From Odobenus rosmarus divergens (Eukaryota > Chordata > Mammalia > Carnivora > Odobenidae): a DNA stretch of 64,000 bases. The stretch covers positions 232,821 to 296,820 of the forward strand of contig NW_004451013.1 of assembly GCF_000321225.1 (NCBI RefSeq), written 5' to 3'. Of this stretch, positions 11,724 through 23,974 are shown piece by piece. The notes beneath the pieces were generated by a model. That model made no database searches and was not told the DNA's origin. It was given only the letters and a program-made list of their open reading frames with translations. Positions within the stretch are counted from its first letter, which is position 1. Every line of letters begins with the position of its first letter. A program made the position numbers and the translations under genes.

Positions 11724-11739
11724 AAATATTTGGTTTAGG

Positions 11740-12488
11740 GGGGTGTTTATTAGATGCCAAGCACTATGTAATTACTATACTTGGTAAATAACTTGCCATC
11801 TCTGTATCTTACATTTTTATGGGAAGAAATAAGATATTGAATTTAATTTATATCAACTCAGTTCTTTTCAAATATACCTCTACTGTAAGTTTCCTAGAGG
11901 TGTTTTAATTAAAAAAAATTCTTGTTATTCAAGTTAAATATATTTTGTGTAGTTTGCTGAGGTTCTTATGGAAAACAATTTCATAATTGCAGGGTACTTC
12001 TCAGATTTGTATATAAACAATAATCAATTATCAACTTTCTTCTGGTTATTTCCAGAAGGTAGTGCCTTCTTTGAAGAAATAAACTGGTTTTTACCAATAG
12101 CCTTACTCAGATGTAGATATATTTAGGCTTTCATGCCAGTCCCTTAGCCTTCAGTAGTACTGAGTAGTTATGCATAATGAAGAGAAAATATTTACCAATG
12201 GAAAACATGTTGATATAATGAAATGATGCATTCTGGTTATTAAATTCAAGAAGACTACATATGCAGGCATCTCTTTTGAGGTGATGTTTTCATGCTCAAT
12301 TGCAATTATTTGAAATTCTTTTAAAGAAGTTCTTATATTCATAATTACCTTGACTAAGTATGAACAATAAACAGATGCTTTTCAAAGACTTAACATCACT
12401 AAACAATTTCTTATGACTTTTCTTAGAGAAAAGATATGTGTATTTCTTTTGCATATGTAATGGTATGGCACCTTGAAATGGAAGAGAC
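11740..12488. other. unassigned AT-rich DNA
   Basis: Nothing recognised. Short frames only. Confidence 0.5.
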
Positions 12489-12490
12489 AA

Positions 12491-12931
12491 TGTATTAGTC
12501 AGTTAGGGCTGCTATAACAAAATACAGACTGATTGGTTTGAAGAACAGAAATTCATTTTCTCACCATTCTGGAGGCTGGAAAGTCCAAGATCAAGGTGCC
12601 AGCAAATTTGGTGTCTGGTGAAGATGTCCTGGCTTGTGGACACCTCCTTCTCACTATGTTCTCCTATCGTCTTTCCTTGTGCAGGGAAGGTGGGGGGAGA
12701 GACAGACAGAGAGAGAGAGAGAGACAAAGGGTGGGAGAGAAAGAGAGTGTGAGTGAGCTCTGGTGTCTCTTAGTGTAAGGACACAAATTCTGTGGAATCA
12801 GGGACTCACCTTTATGCCCTCATTTAACCTAAATTATTTCCTTAGAAGCCCTATCTCTAAATATAGCCACATTGGGGGTTAGGCCTTCAACATATGAATT
12901 TTAGGGGGATACAAACATTCAGTCCATAACA
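12491..12931 (-). mobile_element. ERVL-MaLR solo LTR (MLT1/MST-like), reverse
   Basis: Old endogenous-retrovirus-like LTR without any internal region. The order of words is the reverse complement of the MaLR LTR: 'gggctgctataacaaaatac', 'attctggaggctggaaagtc', 'ggtgtctggtgaagatg', 'ccctcatttaacctaaatta' and 'aacatatgaattttaggggg'. It starts TG and ends CA, and near-matching 5-bp flanks (gacaa/gacca) look like its target duplication. A GA-rich stretch (about 12690-12745) expanded inside it. No coding capacity. Confidence 0.8.
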
Positions 12932-12934
12932 GAC

Positions 12935-13760
12935 CATATAATTCAACTCTGATGAAAACTTTGACTCTGGGTATGAGCATTTTGTTACAAATTGGCACAC
13001 TTGCACCTTATAGAGAAACTGATTCTAGCTTCATGAAACCATCTTTAGTGCAAATATAAGACATATTTACATTCTGTTAATGAAATATGTTTCCATAGTG
13101 CAATGCGATTGGTGAATTCTGATCTATTGTTTCTTTAGTCTGAAATAGACCCTTATATTGGAGCGAAAGTATAATATTCACTTACATTACAGCTTTTCTG
13201 AAAAAAAAAGTTTATATTTCTCCATTTCTGTGACAAAACCCTTTGAAGAGTACTTTTACTGATAATCAAAATGAGACTCTAATAATACAGCTTATTGTAC
13301 TATAAAAGTAAGAATTTAGTTAGGAACTAAGTGCCAGTTGATATCCATTGATTCATTGTGATTGTATCCTCCAAAATATCTACAATGTAAGGCCTGTAGA
13401 AATGCATGGTTATTATAGGCTATATGTCTGCCAAAGTGAGACTGTATCAACTGATATATTTTTACATACATTACATTTTAAACTTCTTTCCAAGGTTTAT
13501 ACATGAACACACTGAGTCATAACTTTAACAGTATCCTATACACCTCAGTGTCTTCTGCTTTATTATTTTCTCTTGCCTATGACATGAAATGCAACAACTC
13601 ATCTTAAGCCAAGTCATATCAACCTTCTTCCTTCTTACACTGTCACTTTGCACAAGATTTATGGTAAAGTATAAATGAGAAAAAGAAGTGAGCCCCCTCA
13701 ACCCTGAATGACTGAGATGTATTTGAATAGTACTATAAAATTGTTTACTCTTGGCACATT
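12935..13760. other. unassigned DNA
   Basis: No gene or named repeat seen. The 121-codon minus frame at 13525-13890 crosses into the L1 beyond a TSD and so cannot be a single old gene. Confidence 0.5.
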
Positions 13761-13778
13761 CTAAAAAATAGAAATGTT

Positions 13779-15760
13779 CTTTAGAAGAAAAACTTTCACT
13801 ATTTGCAGATGACATGATATTATACATAGAGAACTCAAAAGACTCCACCAAGAAACTATTAGAACTGATAAATGAATTCAGTAAGTTCATGGGATAAAAA
13901 AATCAATGTACAGAAATCCATTGCATTTCTACACACTAATATTGAAGCAACAGAAAGAGAAACTATGAAAGCAATCCCATTTACAATTGTACCAAAAATA
14001 ATAAAACACTAAGGAATAACCTTAACCAAGGAGGTGAAAGACCTTACTCTGAAAACTATAAAACATTGATGAAAGAAATTTGAGATGGCACAAATGGAAA
14101 GATTCCATCCTCATGAACTGGAAAAACAGATATTTCTAAAATTTCCATACATTTTAAGTAATCTACAGATTTAATGCAATCCGTAACAAAATACCAATAG
14201 CATTTTTCACAGAATTAGAACAAATACTCCTAAAATTTGTGGGGAACCACAAAAAACCCTGAATAGCCAAAACAATCTTGAAAAAGAAAAACAAAGTGGG
14301 AGGTATCACAGTTACAGATTTCAGATTATACTACAAAGCTGCAGTAATCTAAACAGTATGGTACTGGCACAAAAATAGACACATATATCAATGCAACAGG
14401 ACAGAAAGCCCAGAAATAATCCCATGATTATAGGGTCAATTAATCTTCAACAAAAGAGGCAAGAATATGCAATGGGAAAAAAAGACAGTCCCTTCAACAA
14501 ATGGCGTTGGGAAAACTGTACCATTGTCTTATACCATACACAAAACAAACTCAAAATGAATTGAAGACCAAAATGTTAGGCCTGAAACCATAAAAACTCA
14601 TCCTAGAGGAGAGCACAGGCAGTAATTTCTCTGACACTTACTCTACCAATTTTTTTCTTGGTATGTCTCCCGAGGCAAAGGAAATAAAAGCAAAACTAAT
14701 CTTTTGGGACTACATCAAAATAAAAAGCTTCTGCACAGTGAAGGAAACAATCAACAAAACTAAAAGACAACCTATTAAAAGGGTATTTGCAAATGGGCTA
14801 TATGATAGGGGTTAGTATCCAAAATATATAAAGAACTTATACAACTAAACTTCCAAAATACAAATAATTCAATTAAAAATGGGCACAAGACATGAACAGA
14901 CATTTCTCCAAAGAAGACATAAAGATGGGTAACAGACACATGAAAAGATGCTCTACATCACTCATCATCAGAGAAATACAAATCAAAACCACAATGAGCT
15001 ATCACCTCACACCTGTGAGAATGGCTAAAATCAAAAACACAAAAAACAAATGTTGGCAAGGATGTGGAGAAAAAGGAATTCTTGTGCACTGTTGGTGGGA
15101 ATGCAAACTGGTGCCGCCACTGTGAAAAACAGTATGGAGTTTCCTCAAAAAATTTAAAATAGAACTATCCTATGATCCAGTAATTGCACTACTGGGTATT
15201 TACCCAAAGAATACAAAAACACTAATTTGGAAGGCTGTATGCATCCCTATGTTTGTTGCAGCATTATTTCAATAGCCAAATTACAGAAGCAGTGCAAGTA
15301 TCTATTGATAGATAAATGGATAAAGAAGATACAGTACATATGTATATATATATGAAATTGAATATTACTCAGCCATAAAAAAGAATGAATCTTGCCATTT
15401 GCAATGACATGGATGGGCTAGAAAGTATAATGCTAAGTGAAATATGTCATCCAGAGAAAGACAGATACCATCTGATTTCACTTATTTGTGGAATTTAAGA
15501 AACAAAACAAATGAACAAAGAAAAAAAAGAAAGAGAGAGAGAGACAAACCAAGAAACAGACTTAAATATAGAGAACAAACTGATGGTTACCAGAGGGAGG
15601 TGGCTGGGGGAATGGGTGAAAGAGGTGAAGGGGATTAAGAGCACACTTATCATGATGAGCACTGAGTAATGTACGGAATTGTTGAATAACTATATTGTAC
15701 ACCTGAAACTAATATAACACTATATGTTAATTATACTGGAATTAAAATAAAAAACTTAGG
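13779..15760 (+). mobile_element. 5'-truncated L1 with ORF2 3' half, decayed
   Basis: The insertion begins just before the reverse-transcriptase active-site codons (F-A-D-D-M at about 13803-13817) and runs through the rest of ORF2 to the L1 3' UTR and A-rich end. An exact 16-bp duplication AAAAAATAGAAATGTT flanks it (13763-13778, 15761-15776). ORF2 is broken by stops and frameshifts, for example a stop in the segment near 14010. The open frame at 14892-15125 still encodes the ORF2 C-terminal cysteine motif, C-x3-C-x7-H-x4-C (CWQGC...HCWWEC). It cannot make a working protein. Intermediate age: the TSD is intact but the frame is well decayed. Confidence 0.93.
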
Positions 15761-15776
15761 AAAAAATAGAAATGTT

Positions 15777-16385
15777 TGTTATACTTTTAGTGCTCAGTGG
15801 TGATTGTTTTTTCCTTAGGCATGTCTTTCCAAATGTCTCTCAAGTTCCTAGTATGGGTATCAATACATTACTGTTGTTTCTGTGGTCTGTTTTTTATTTC
15901 TTTTTATTGAAGTGGGGGTTAAATGCTGTTGCAGAGTGTATGGAATTGAAGAATCACATAAGCATGTCTGCCAATGATCTCAAAAGACTACATTCTCATT
16001 TAGGGTTTTGAAAATATTTCAAGGACTTCCCGTCCCATTGTTTTCCCAGAAATTGACCATTAGAATGATTTTCATACTTTCCTGACTTTAGAAAATACTC
16101 CTTTTGGTCTTCTAATAAATTATGTGGACTCGGCTGCTTTTTGGCAACTTTCCCATATTCTATTGTTATGATGATTTACAAAAGGGAACACATAAATTGA
16201 TACACATGGAGACCCCATTATTGTGGAGTTCCCATGCAAATGTTATTTATTGGGAGCCAATCACTAAGAATTATAAGAAAAATAGTTGGTATTGATCCAG
16301 CTATTACAGCTCCTGTAATTATCATACTCAGCCATTTAAATCACAGCTATATGCAGCCAAAGATCTACAAACACAATTCCCCGTA
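15777..16385. other. unassigned DNA
   Basis: Nothing recognised. A 79-codon frame at 15772-16011 begins in the L1 target duplication and is not supported as a gene. Confidence 0.5.
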
Positions 16386-16389
16386 ATAT

Positions 16390-16615
16390 CATTGAAATTC
16401 AGCAGACAGACTTTGGAGCCTGACAAACCTGAATTTGAATTCCAGGTTCACTACACATAAACTTAATCTTCTGGAAGTTACTAATGTGTCTATATTTTCT
16501 ATTTCTTTACTGGAGGTTGATGAAATTAGAGATTATGTATATAACCACCTAGTACAACTCCTGACAAAATTTTGAGAGTCAATAAATTGTTAGTATTATT
16601 TTTTGTTATGTATCT
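16390..16615 (+). repeat. MIR SINE, sense
   Basis: MIR words in sense order: 'gactttggagcctgacaaac', 'ctgaatttgaattccaggtt', a cttaatctt block in place of the 'aagttacttaacc' region, and the end 'gagagtcaataaattgttag'. Old and diverged. Confidence 0.65.
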
Positions 16616-17039
16616 GTGAGGATAGGTTATTGCTTGTTCTTCATAGAAGTATTTAGTCAAATTTAGTCTCTAGCTCTGTAGGACGTTGTAGGAAATATGC
16701 ACAGTATGAAATATTTGTTATTTTTTATAAGATCAATGTGGAAATCTTAAATGTTTCAATACATTTGTACTTATGAAATATTGCCCTATATAAATTATAT
16801 CAAGTATATCAGAAGGCAAAAGTGGAGGCATACCAGTTAGTCCAAATACATCGTGATGATAATTTGGGAAAAGGTGCTGGCAATCAGATGGAAAGCTGTA
16901 GATGGATTTGAGAAGTATTTGTAAGATAAATTCAAGAAGATTTGATGACAGGAAATAGTCTGTAGAGGGTAGGTTTAAAGAAAATTTCTAGGTTTTTGGC
17001 TTAAACAACTGTTTGTGCTTTCATTTAACACAAAACAAA

Positions 17040-17905
17040 ATGACAGAGTAAAATCAGGTTCAGGGATAAAGTGAATTCAGTGTTTTTAATACTGATTCAT
17101 AACTGGCATGCAATAAAATTCACAAATATTAAATGTTCAATTTGTCATGTTTTGACTATTTCAAGCACTGGTGCAATCACAGCACAAAATAATATCTGGA
17201 ACATTTTCGTTACCTCAGAAAATTCCCTCATGTCCCTTTCCAGTTGATTTCAACTCTTCTCTAGGCAATGACTTTATGAATTCTATTATCATCGATTGGT
17301 TTTGTGAATCCTCATACTGTGTATAAATGGTATCATGCTGAATGCATTCTTCTGTCTGGGCTTTTCATTATAACAAAATATTTTTGAGAAAGTTGTGTGT
17401 ATTGGTAGCTCATTCTTTTACATTGCTGAGTCGTATTCCATTGTATGAAACTATCCCAATTTGTCCATTCTCCTACTGTCAGGCTCGTGGGTTGTTTCCC
17501 AATTTTGGCTAGTGTGAGTGAAACTGTGATATTCTTATACAAAGCTTCTTGCAGCTATGTATTTTTATTTTATGTTAATGTCAAAGAATGGGATTGCAGA
17601 ACTGTAGAGTAGATGTGTGCTTAGTTTTCATAAGAAACTGAGAAACATTTCTCCAAAGCGTTTTCCATTTTCAACTCACAATAGCACTGTATGAGAGTTT
17701 CAACTGTTCCACATTCTGTGCTGTATTTAGTATATCTTGTTTATTTGCCATTCTAGTAGAAGTGAACAGATATCTGTGGTTTTCATTTTAATTTGTATTT
17801 CCCTGATCACAAATGATCATATTTCATATAGGTATTTTAATCAACATTTGTCAAAAAAACCCCTTTTATTTCCCAATTTATTCGGCAATTGGCCAATTTA
17901 TTCAG
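17040..17905 (-). mobile_element. old L1M-type 3' UTR, reverse
   Basis: Reverse complement of an ancient L1 3' region: 'attgctgagtcgtattccat', 'tgggttgtttcccaattttg', 'aagaatgggattgcagaact', 'tgtatgagagtttcaactgt' and 'aatttgtatttccctgatca'. Strongly diverged. Its ORF2 partner lies to the right (18123-19570), but the ORF2 C-terminal part that should lie between them is missing. Confidence 0.75.
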
Positions 17906-17923
17906 GAAATGAGTCTGTTTTTG

Positions 17924-18122
17924 TTTTTGGTTTTTTTAAAGATTTTATTTATTTCAGAGAGAGAGAGAATGAGAGAGAGAAAGCATGAGAGGGAAGAGGG
18001 TCAGAGGGAGAAGCAGACTCCCTGCTGAGCAGGAAGCCCGATGTGGGACTCGATCCCAGGACTCCAGGATCATGACCTGAGCCGAAGGCAGTCGCTTAAC
18101 CAGCTGAGCCACCCAGGCACCC
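17924..18122 (-). mobile_element. CAN SINE, reverse, inside old L1
   Basis: Typical reversed copy: 'ttaaagattttatttatttc', GA-rich tract, 'gcagactccctgctgagcag', 'gatcatgacctgagccgaag', 'gctgagccacccaggcaccc'. An exact 15-bp duplication ATGAGTCTGTTTTTG (17909-17923, 18123-18137) flanks it. It shows little divergence from the other recent copies, so it is young relative to the surrounding L1. Confidence 0.95.
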
Positions 18123-19570
18123 ATGAGTCTGTTTTTGAACTCTGTTCTGTGCATGGATCTTACACTGATACCAGTTAGTGTAAGGTTTGAAATCAGTTTG
18201 TATAATTCCTTCAACTCTTTCACTTTTTTTCAGGAGGATTTTCTAGATTCTTTACATTTCCATATGAATTTTAAAATCTTCTTACCAATTTCTACCAGAA
18301 AACCTGTTGGGATTTTGTTGAATCCATAGGGCAATTTAGAGAGAATGAACATCTCTAAAATACTGCACCTTCCCATTCATAAAATGGCAAATCTATCCTT
18401 TTAGGTCATCATTAATTTCTTTAAACAATGTGTTTTCTATTTTTCAGTATACAGGTCGCATCTATCTTTTACTTGATTTAGTTATAATACTTTTTATGTT
18501 ACTTTAATGGGGTTGTTTATTGCTAGTAGATAGAATGCAAATCATTTTTATATATTTATTTTGAATCCTGTGAGCTTGATCAATTCCTTTATTGGTTCTA
18601 GTCATTTTTTGGAGACTCTATTATAGAGTTTCATATGTACATAATCATGAAATTTTCAAATAATGACAGTTCTTACTTATTTCTAGTTTTTATGTCTTGT
18701 ATTTATTCTTAAACATTTTTAGTTTATTGCCCTGGCTAAAACACCCAATACAGTGCTGAATAGAAGTGGTACGACGATATCTCAGCCTTTTCCCTATCTT
18801 TGAGGGAAAAGGCTTGGTATTTCATTATTAAATATGATGTTAATATTAGGCTTTTCATAAATGCCCCTTCTTGGATTAAGGAAGTTTTCTTCTATTCTTA
18901 GTTTGAGCAGTTTTTTTTTTTTTTTTTAAATCATGAATGGGTGTAGAATTTTGCCAAATGCTTTTTACCTTTCTTGAGAAAGTCATGTGACCTCCTCTTT
19001 CCTCTTTTATTCTGATAATGGATTGAGTTACATTGATTTTTGAATGATACACTAACCTAAATTTCTGGAATAAATTGTATTTGACCATAACATACTATCC
19101 TTCTAATGTAGGGATAGATTGGATTCATTAATATTTTGTTATGGATTTTGTCATCTGTGTTTATTAGAGATATTGGCCTGTATTTTTTTCTTGTAATGCT
19201 TTAACCATAGGCTTATTCTGGTTTTATAAAATGGATTGGAAAATGTTCTCTCTTTTACTAATTTCTGAAAGTTTGTGTATGATAGGTATTATTTCTTTCC
19301 TAAATGCTTGGTAGAATTCAACAGTGAAACTGAGTCTACAGTTCTTTGTGGGAAAAATTTGATATTAATTTCTTTAATAGGTATGGGTCTCTTGCATTTT
19401 CTATTTCTTTTTGTGTAAGATTAAATTGTTCATTTCATCTAAGTTATCAAATTCATTGGCATAAAGTTGCTAAAAATATTCTCTTATAATCATTTTAATA
19501 ATTTTAGTATTTCTAATTACTTCCTCCTTTTCATTCCTGCTGTTGTTAATTTGTGTTCTTTCTCCATGAA
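18123..19570 (-). pseudogene. old L1 ORF2 remnant (RT region), reverse
   Basis: Reverse complement of the reverse-transcriptase region of L1 ORF2. Recognisable words include 'tgttgggattttgttgaatc', 'cagtgctgaatagaagtggt' (the region just beside the active site), 'atcatgaatgggtgtagaat', 'ttaatattttgttatggatt' and 'tcatctaagttatcaaattc'. It is full of stops and indels on the coding (minus) strand and includes a T run near 18911. No protein is possible. Confidence 0.85.
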
Positions 19571-19924
19571 ATACAGCAGGCTAACTTGTTAGCTTTCAAG
19601 GAGGGTAGAAGTCCTTCCAGCCTTTGACAGTAACTTGAGTAAATTTTTTAGCAGCCCCAAATTTGCCTAATTTTAAATTAACAATGATCATTTGCTGTAT
19701 TACCAGCTTTTCTCCTTTTCAGCTATCTCAATCCATTAATACTTGTACAATATTTTTAAATTTCTTGGTGCAAATTAGTCTACAGAACTAATACTTGAGA
19801 AGCATAGTAAGTGTTAATTTCATTAATAACTAAAATTTAAATATACAATATTTCTTTGCAATTGAGAGGTACTTTGGTACATTCATGTTGATATTACTTG
19901 CACTATTAGGTAAAACTAGATTAA

Positions 19925-20215
19925 TTAATTTATTGAGCCATTTAGGAATAATTGCCCCTTAAGATAACTCTTGTGTAAGGTACTGGAAACATAATGATGA
20001 ATAAGACATAGTTCCTGCCCTAAAGGAGCTTACAATTGAGTATTGAGAAAGACAAGTTACTATGATATTATGGTTTACTCTAATGAGCAATGTGATAAAA
20101 ATAGGGAGAAAGAACATAAAAGGAGGTGACTTAACTCAGTCTTAATTAGGAAAGGCTTCTAAGGGGAGGTATCATAAACTCAGTTCTGTGGAATGAGTAA
20201 GAATTAGCTAAGCTG
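19925..20215 (-). repeat. L2 LINE fragment, antisense
   Basis: Reverse L2 3' wording: 'ggtactggaaacataatgat', 'gacatagttcctgccctaaa', 'ggagcttacaattgagt', 'aggaaaggcttctaagggga'. Ancient. Confidence 0.65.
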
Positions 20216-20249
20216 CTCCCAGATTCCTGTCTTTCAGAGTCTGCAAAAA

Positions 20250-20896
20250 TATGATCTATCATTATTCACAGATTCTGTATTTGCAAATTTGCCTACTTGC
20301 TAAACTACATTTGTAACCCCAAAATCAATACTCATGACATGTTTACAGTCATTTACAGACATGCACAGAGCAGTGAAAAATTTGAGTGGCCCAATGTCCA
20401 TGTCCCTGTCCCCAGCTGAGCTCCTTCATCCTGCATCAGCTCTCATATTGTAAACAAGTATCTTTTTCACAGTCTATTTGGTGCTCTATTTTCTGCATTT
20501 TTGTGCTTTTTTGGTGGTGATTTCAGTTTAAAATGGCCCCAAGCATGATGTTGAAGGGCTTTCTAATGTTTTTGCGCACAAGAAGGCTATGATATGCCTT
20601 ATGGAGAAAATACAAGCGTTGGATAAGCTTTGCTCGGGCATGAGTTATAGTGCTGTTGGCCATGAGTTTAGTGTTAATTAATCAACTATATTTATCAAGT
20701 AAGTAAGGTGCTTTTAAGCAGTAACACACATAAAACAAAGTTATGCATTGATTGGTTTTTGAAAAGGTTGTGACGAGAAGCTCACAGGAGCCTAAGCCGG
20801 TGTTTCCCCCTAGGAGCAATGGCTCAGTATTCAATTATTCCATTTTTGCAGCGACTTTATAGAGTACACCTACTACGGATAACGAGAATTGACTAT
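20250..20896. mobile_element. nonautonomous pogo/Tigger-type DNA element
   Basis: A 0.65-kb unit bounded by imperfect terminal inverted repeats: the left end 'tatgatctatcattattcac' pairs with the right end 'ggataacgagaattgactat'. Inner words ('gacatgcacagagcagtg', 'gccccaagcatgatgttgaa', 'agctcacaggagcctaagcc', 'cctaggagcaatggctcagt') match a MER-type element I know from mammalian genomes but cannot name to subfamily. No transposase frame. Its probable source enzyme is a Tigger-class transposase. Confidence 0.6.
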
Positions 20897-21189
20897 AAAT
20901 GTCTTCTGTTTTAAGTTACCAAGTTTTACCATCTGGGTTTTCCAGCTATCTGAAAATAGAGCATTTTTATAAGAACTCTGGTAAGCTGAAATGGCATCAA
21001 GTAAAGAAGTAATTGCCATTCATTGATATGGAAATATTTTTGAGCATTTCCAGACCTAAAAAATAACCTCTCTGATACCTTTAGCGAGTAGGTTTTTCTG
21101 ATACCTTAGGACATATCTTCCTAATGAATTCACAAAATCAATTGAGATAAAGCACAAATGTTCACAGACCAGTTCAAAGCTATGGAGTC

Positions 21190-21365
21190 TTTTTTTTTTT
21201 ATGTTATGTTAATCACCATACATTACATCATTAGTTTTTGATGTAGTGTTCCATGATTCATTGTTTGCATATAACACCCAGTACTCCAGGCAGTACGTGC
21301 CCTCTCTAATACCCATCACCAGGCTAACACATCCCCCCACCTCCCTCCCCTCTAGAACCCTCAGT
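21190..21365 (-). mobile_element. 5'-truncated L1 3' end, reverse
   Basis: Begins with a T run, the reversed A tail, then 'atgttatgttaatcaccata', 'gatgtagtgttccatgattc', 'ataacacccagtactccagg' and 'cccctctagaaccctc'. It is the mirror image of the L1 tail at 7899-8139. About 170 bases are kept. No clear TSD is seen. Confidence 0.88.
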
Positions 21366-21465
21366 TTGTCTTGATGCTGAGCTGCTGAGTGTGGTTCCTA
21401 GGGAAGGAGCTTGGTGGGGCCATTCTGCTGCTCCAAGTGCCTTGCCTCTGCAACGGCCCACTGCA

Positions 21466-21532
21466 AAACACAACACAACACAACACAACACAACACAACA
21501 CAACACAACATAACACAGAACACAGAATGCTA
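21466..21532. repeat. (ACACA)n simple repeat
   Basis: About ten pentamer units of ACACA with a little decay at the right end (ataacacagaacacag). The matching cysteine/valine/leucine-rich frames on the minus strand are repeat artefacts. Confidence 0.95.
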
Positions 21533-21599
21533 CTTTCAATTTTTGATTTTTTTTTTCCATAAAAGCAAAAATCCTCTTTGGATTTCTTTGAGTTAGCAA

Positions 21600-23970
21600 C
21601 AACAGGTACTAATGTAAGTCTTTTATAAAAGCAGATTGACATAATGTGATCTGATATCTGTAATTGGTGATGCAGCAATAGATAACTAATGTAACATATC
21701 AAGTCCAATGATAGAGCTTTTTTAGAAGGCCTTTGTAATCTTCAAACTAAAACTCATGGGAGAACATGTCTAATGACCCATCAGAAATATTTGGGGATAG
21801 AATAAGTGCATACATTTGCAGGTGGATATTTATTCTGGAATCAGCATTGCTCTCTAGACTGTTTATTTGAAATCACTGTGTTTAAAGAGATTCTGAGTAG
21901 TTTTCTACTTGGAAGCAATTTCATGTGCCAAGAGGTGGCTACATCAGATGCCTTCGGACTTAACTTGGTTTTCAGGATCTCTTTTAGCAATGTGTTGTGG
22001 GCAACATACCAACATTAGGAAATACCTGCTTTGTGGATTTAATGTTGTATAAATCAATGTGAAAAACCAAACAAACAAGATTACTCTGGATATGTGGAAA
22101 AAGGAGTAAAACTTGACAACCTAAGATCTCTGTTTGGTTTGCATTCTCCACAATTACTCTATGCTTGTTTTAGACTTAAGACAATAATTATTATTTAAGT
22201 TAAAGAAGAACTTTGCCTCATTCTGATTAACACACATAGGTGTTGGGTGAGCCATGGTGAAAGATTAAATTGTTGGCTTTTTATTGGAAAGTCCCATTTA
22301 GTTTGTAAAAGTTTCCGATTGTGTATAAAAATAGAAAATTGCTGTTATCGGTCACAGGCATTCTGCTGGGATTAGATGAATGGCAGCTGCAAAACCACTG
22401 TGAGACGCAAAAACAGCATTTTAGCCTTCACTAAAAAGACTTTGGGTCTCACTTTCATTGTAGCTCTGGCCCATGTCTTGCTGCCAGCTCAGCTGTTAAA
22501 TTACTGTGATATTGAAGAACAAGTTGGGGCTGGCTGTGTTGATAAGGCAAATAATTTGGAAAGTCCAGGGGCTCATTCCCCACAATGGCACTTTAAAAGG
22601 ATAGTTGAAGAATAAGAATCATAATGCTCAATTGTTTGTTGTATACACACATATCTTAAAAGATATAAGAAAAGTAAAGTGTTTTACCTGTGGAATGAAA
22701 TATTTAGTGAAAAATTTAAAAATCGTGCATCTCAGAGACAACACTGATTCTGGAAATCAAGTGGTTATTTGGCTTAGAAGAAATATAAAGATAAAAAACA
22801 TGTATTTTTAAATTTTAACAGATAACTGAAACATCATATACATCAGATCTTCCAGGATTCTATTTTTAGGTCTTACTAATAGTCAGATTTTGGAGTTTGA
22901 GCACAGCAACAGGAATCTTGGCACTTACTTATATATTCTTTGTGGTTTCCAATATTGCTCTGAAAATCACAAGAGATGTGACCTATTTGAAATTTAGTTC
23001 TGCTTAGACATAAAGTCATAATTCTTGCTTTCATCTACCATAGAAATGGGAAGAAAGCATGGCCTGGGAAGAAATTAATCAAGTATTTTGTTTCTATTCC
23101 CTTCCCTGCCATGACTCTGCCCCTCTCCTCCCAGGTCAATAATTTCCACTGGGGGTGAGGGGTTATGGCAAACAGACCTTCAAGCCTTTGGTTCAAAAAA
23201 AAAAATGAACTAATGGCTACAAAAATAGCAAATTTTGGAACTGGGGAGGGGCTACTATTAGGTCTACGCATTTAAAATTTCCATATTTTAAAAGTCTTAA
23301 TAATGCTCATATTCCTGAAAACCACAAAGTGGCTTAAATCAGATTTTATTTCCTCAAAGTAATCCACAAGGAGCCTGAAATAGAACTACATTCTAATGCA
23401 TTATAGTTTAATAGATGCATTATTATTTAAACTGACTGTATTTTATTTTATTTTATTTTTTCATAGAATTAGATTCAATCTAGCCTTTGGTCTACCCTGC
23501 TGGAAATTTTCTTCATTGGAAAATCTATTAGAAACTTTGATCTGTTTTTGAATATACCCAATAACCAGTTCAGTTCACTGACCTGATTCTAAAATATAAG
23601 CATATGAAAAGACTGAAATAATTGGTTTGCTTTGAATTACATAGATTCATATGGATAGAATGTTTGGAAGTAACAGGAAAGCTGAAAATAGTGTGAAAAG
23701 ATTTCCTTTAGTGGTTTCTTTGTGCTGGAAAGAACAATAAATTTGTTTTTATCTCTGAAACAAAAGATCACCAATAAAAGATAATGAAATAATCTTTTTT
23801 TACTAGAAAGATGTTTAATTTACATATATGTTAGTTTACTTAAACTTTTCAAAAAGATGAATATTTTAATTTATCAACCATATCAATACATAGTTAATTA
23901 AATCAAATTAAATCAATTAAGCAATTGAATATATTTTAGGGATAAAATCTGTGATGAAGTTTTTAAATTA
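21600..23970. other. unassigned DNA
   Basis: No gene or named repeat recognised in 2.4 kb. Short frames (for example 22376-22615, 79 codons) have no feature I recognise. Could hold unique or conserved noncoding sequence. Confidence 0.5.
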
Positions 23971-23974
23971 AACT

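Noticed and set aside
12698..12745. Regulatory GA tract
   Set aside because: A simple-sequence expansion inside an old MaLR LTR; no further sign of function.
21324..21708. Cys/Val/Leu repeat proteins on the minus strand
   Set aside because: Translation of the (ACACA)n repeat and an L1 tail.
22376..22615. 79-codon ORF as a small gene
   Set aside because: No recognised domain, no clear codon pattern, CpG-poor; length is within chance for 64 kb.
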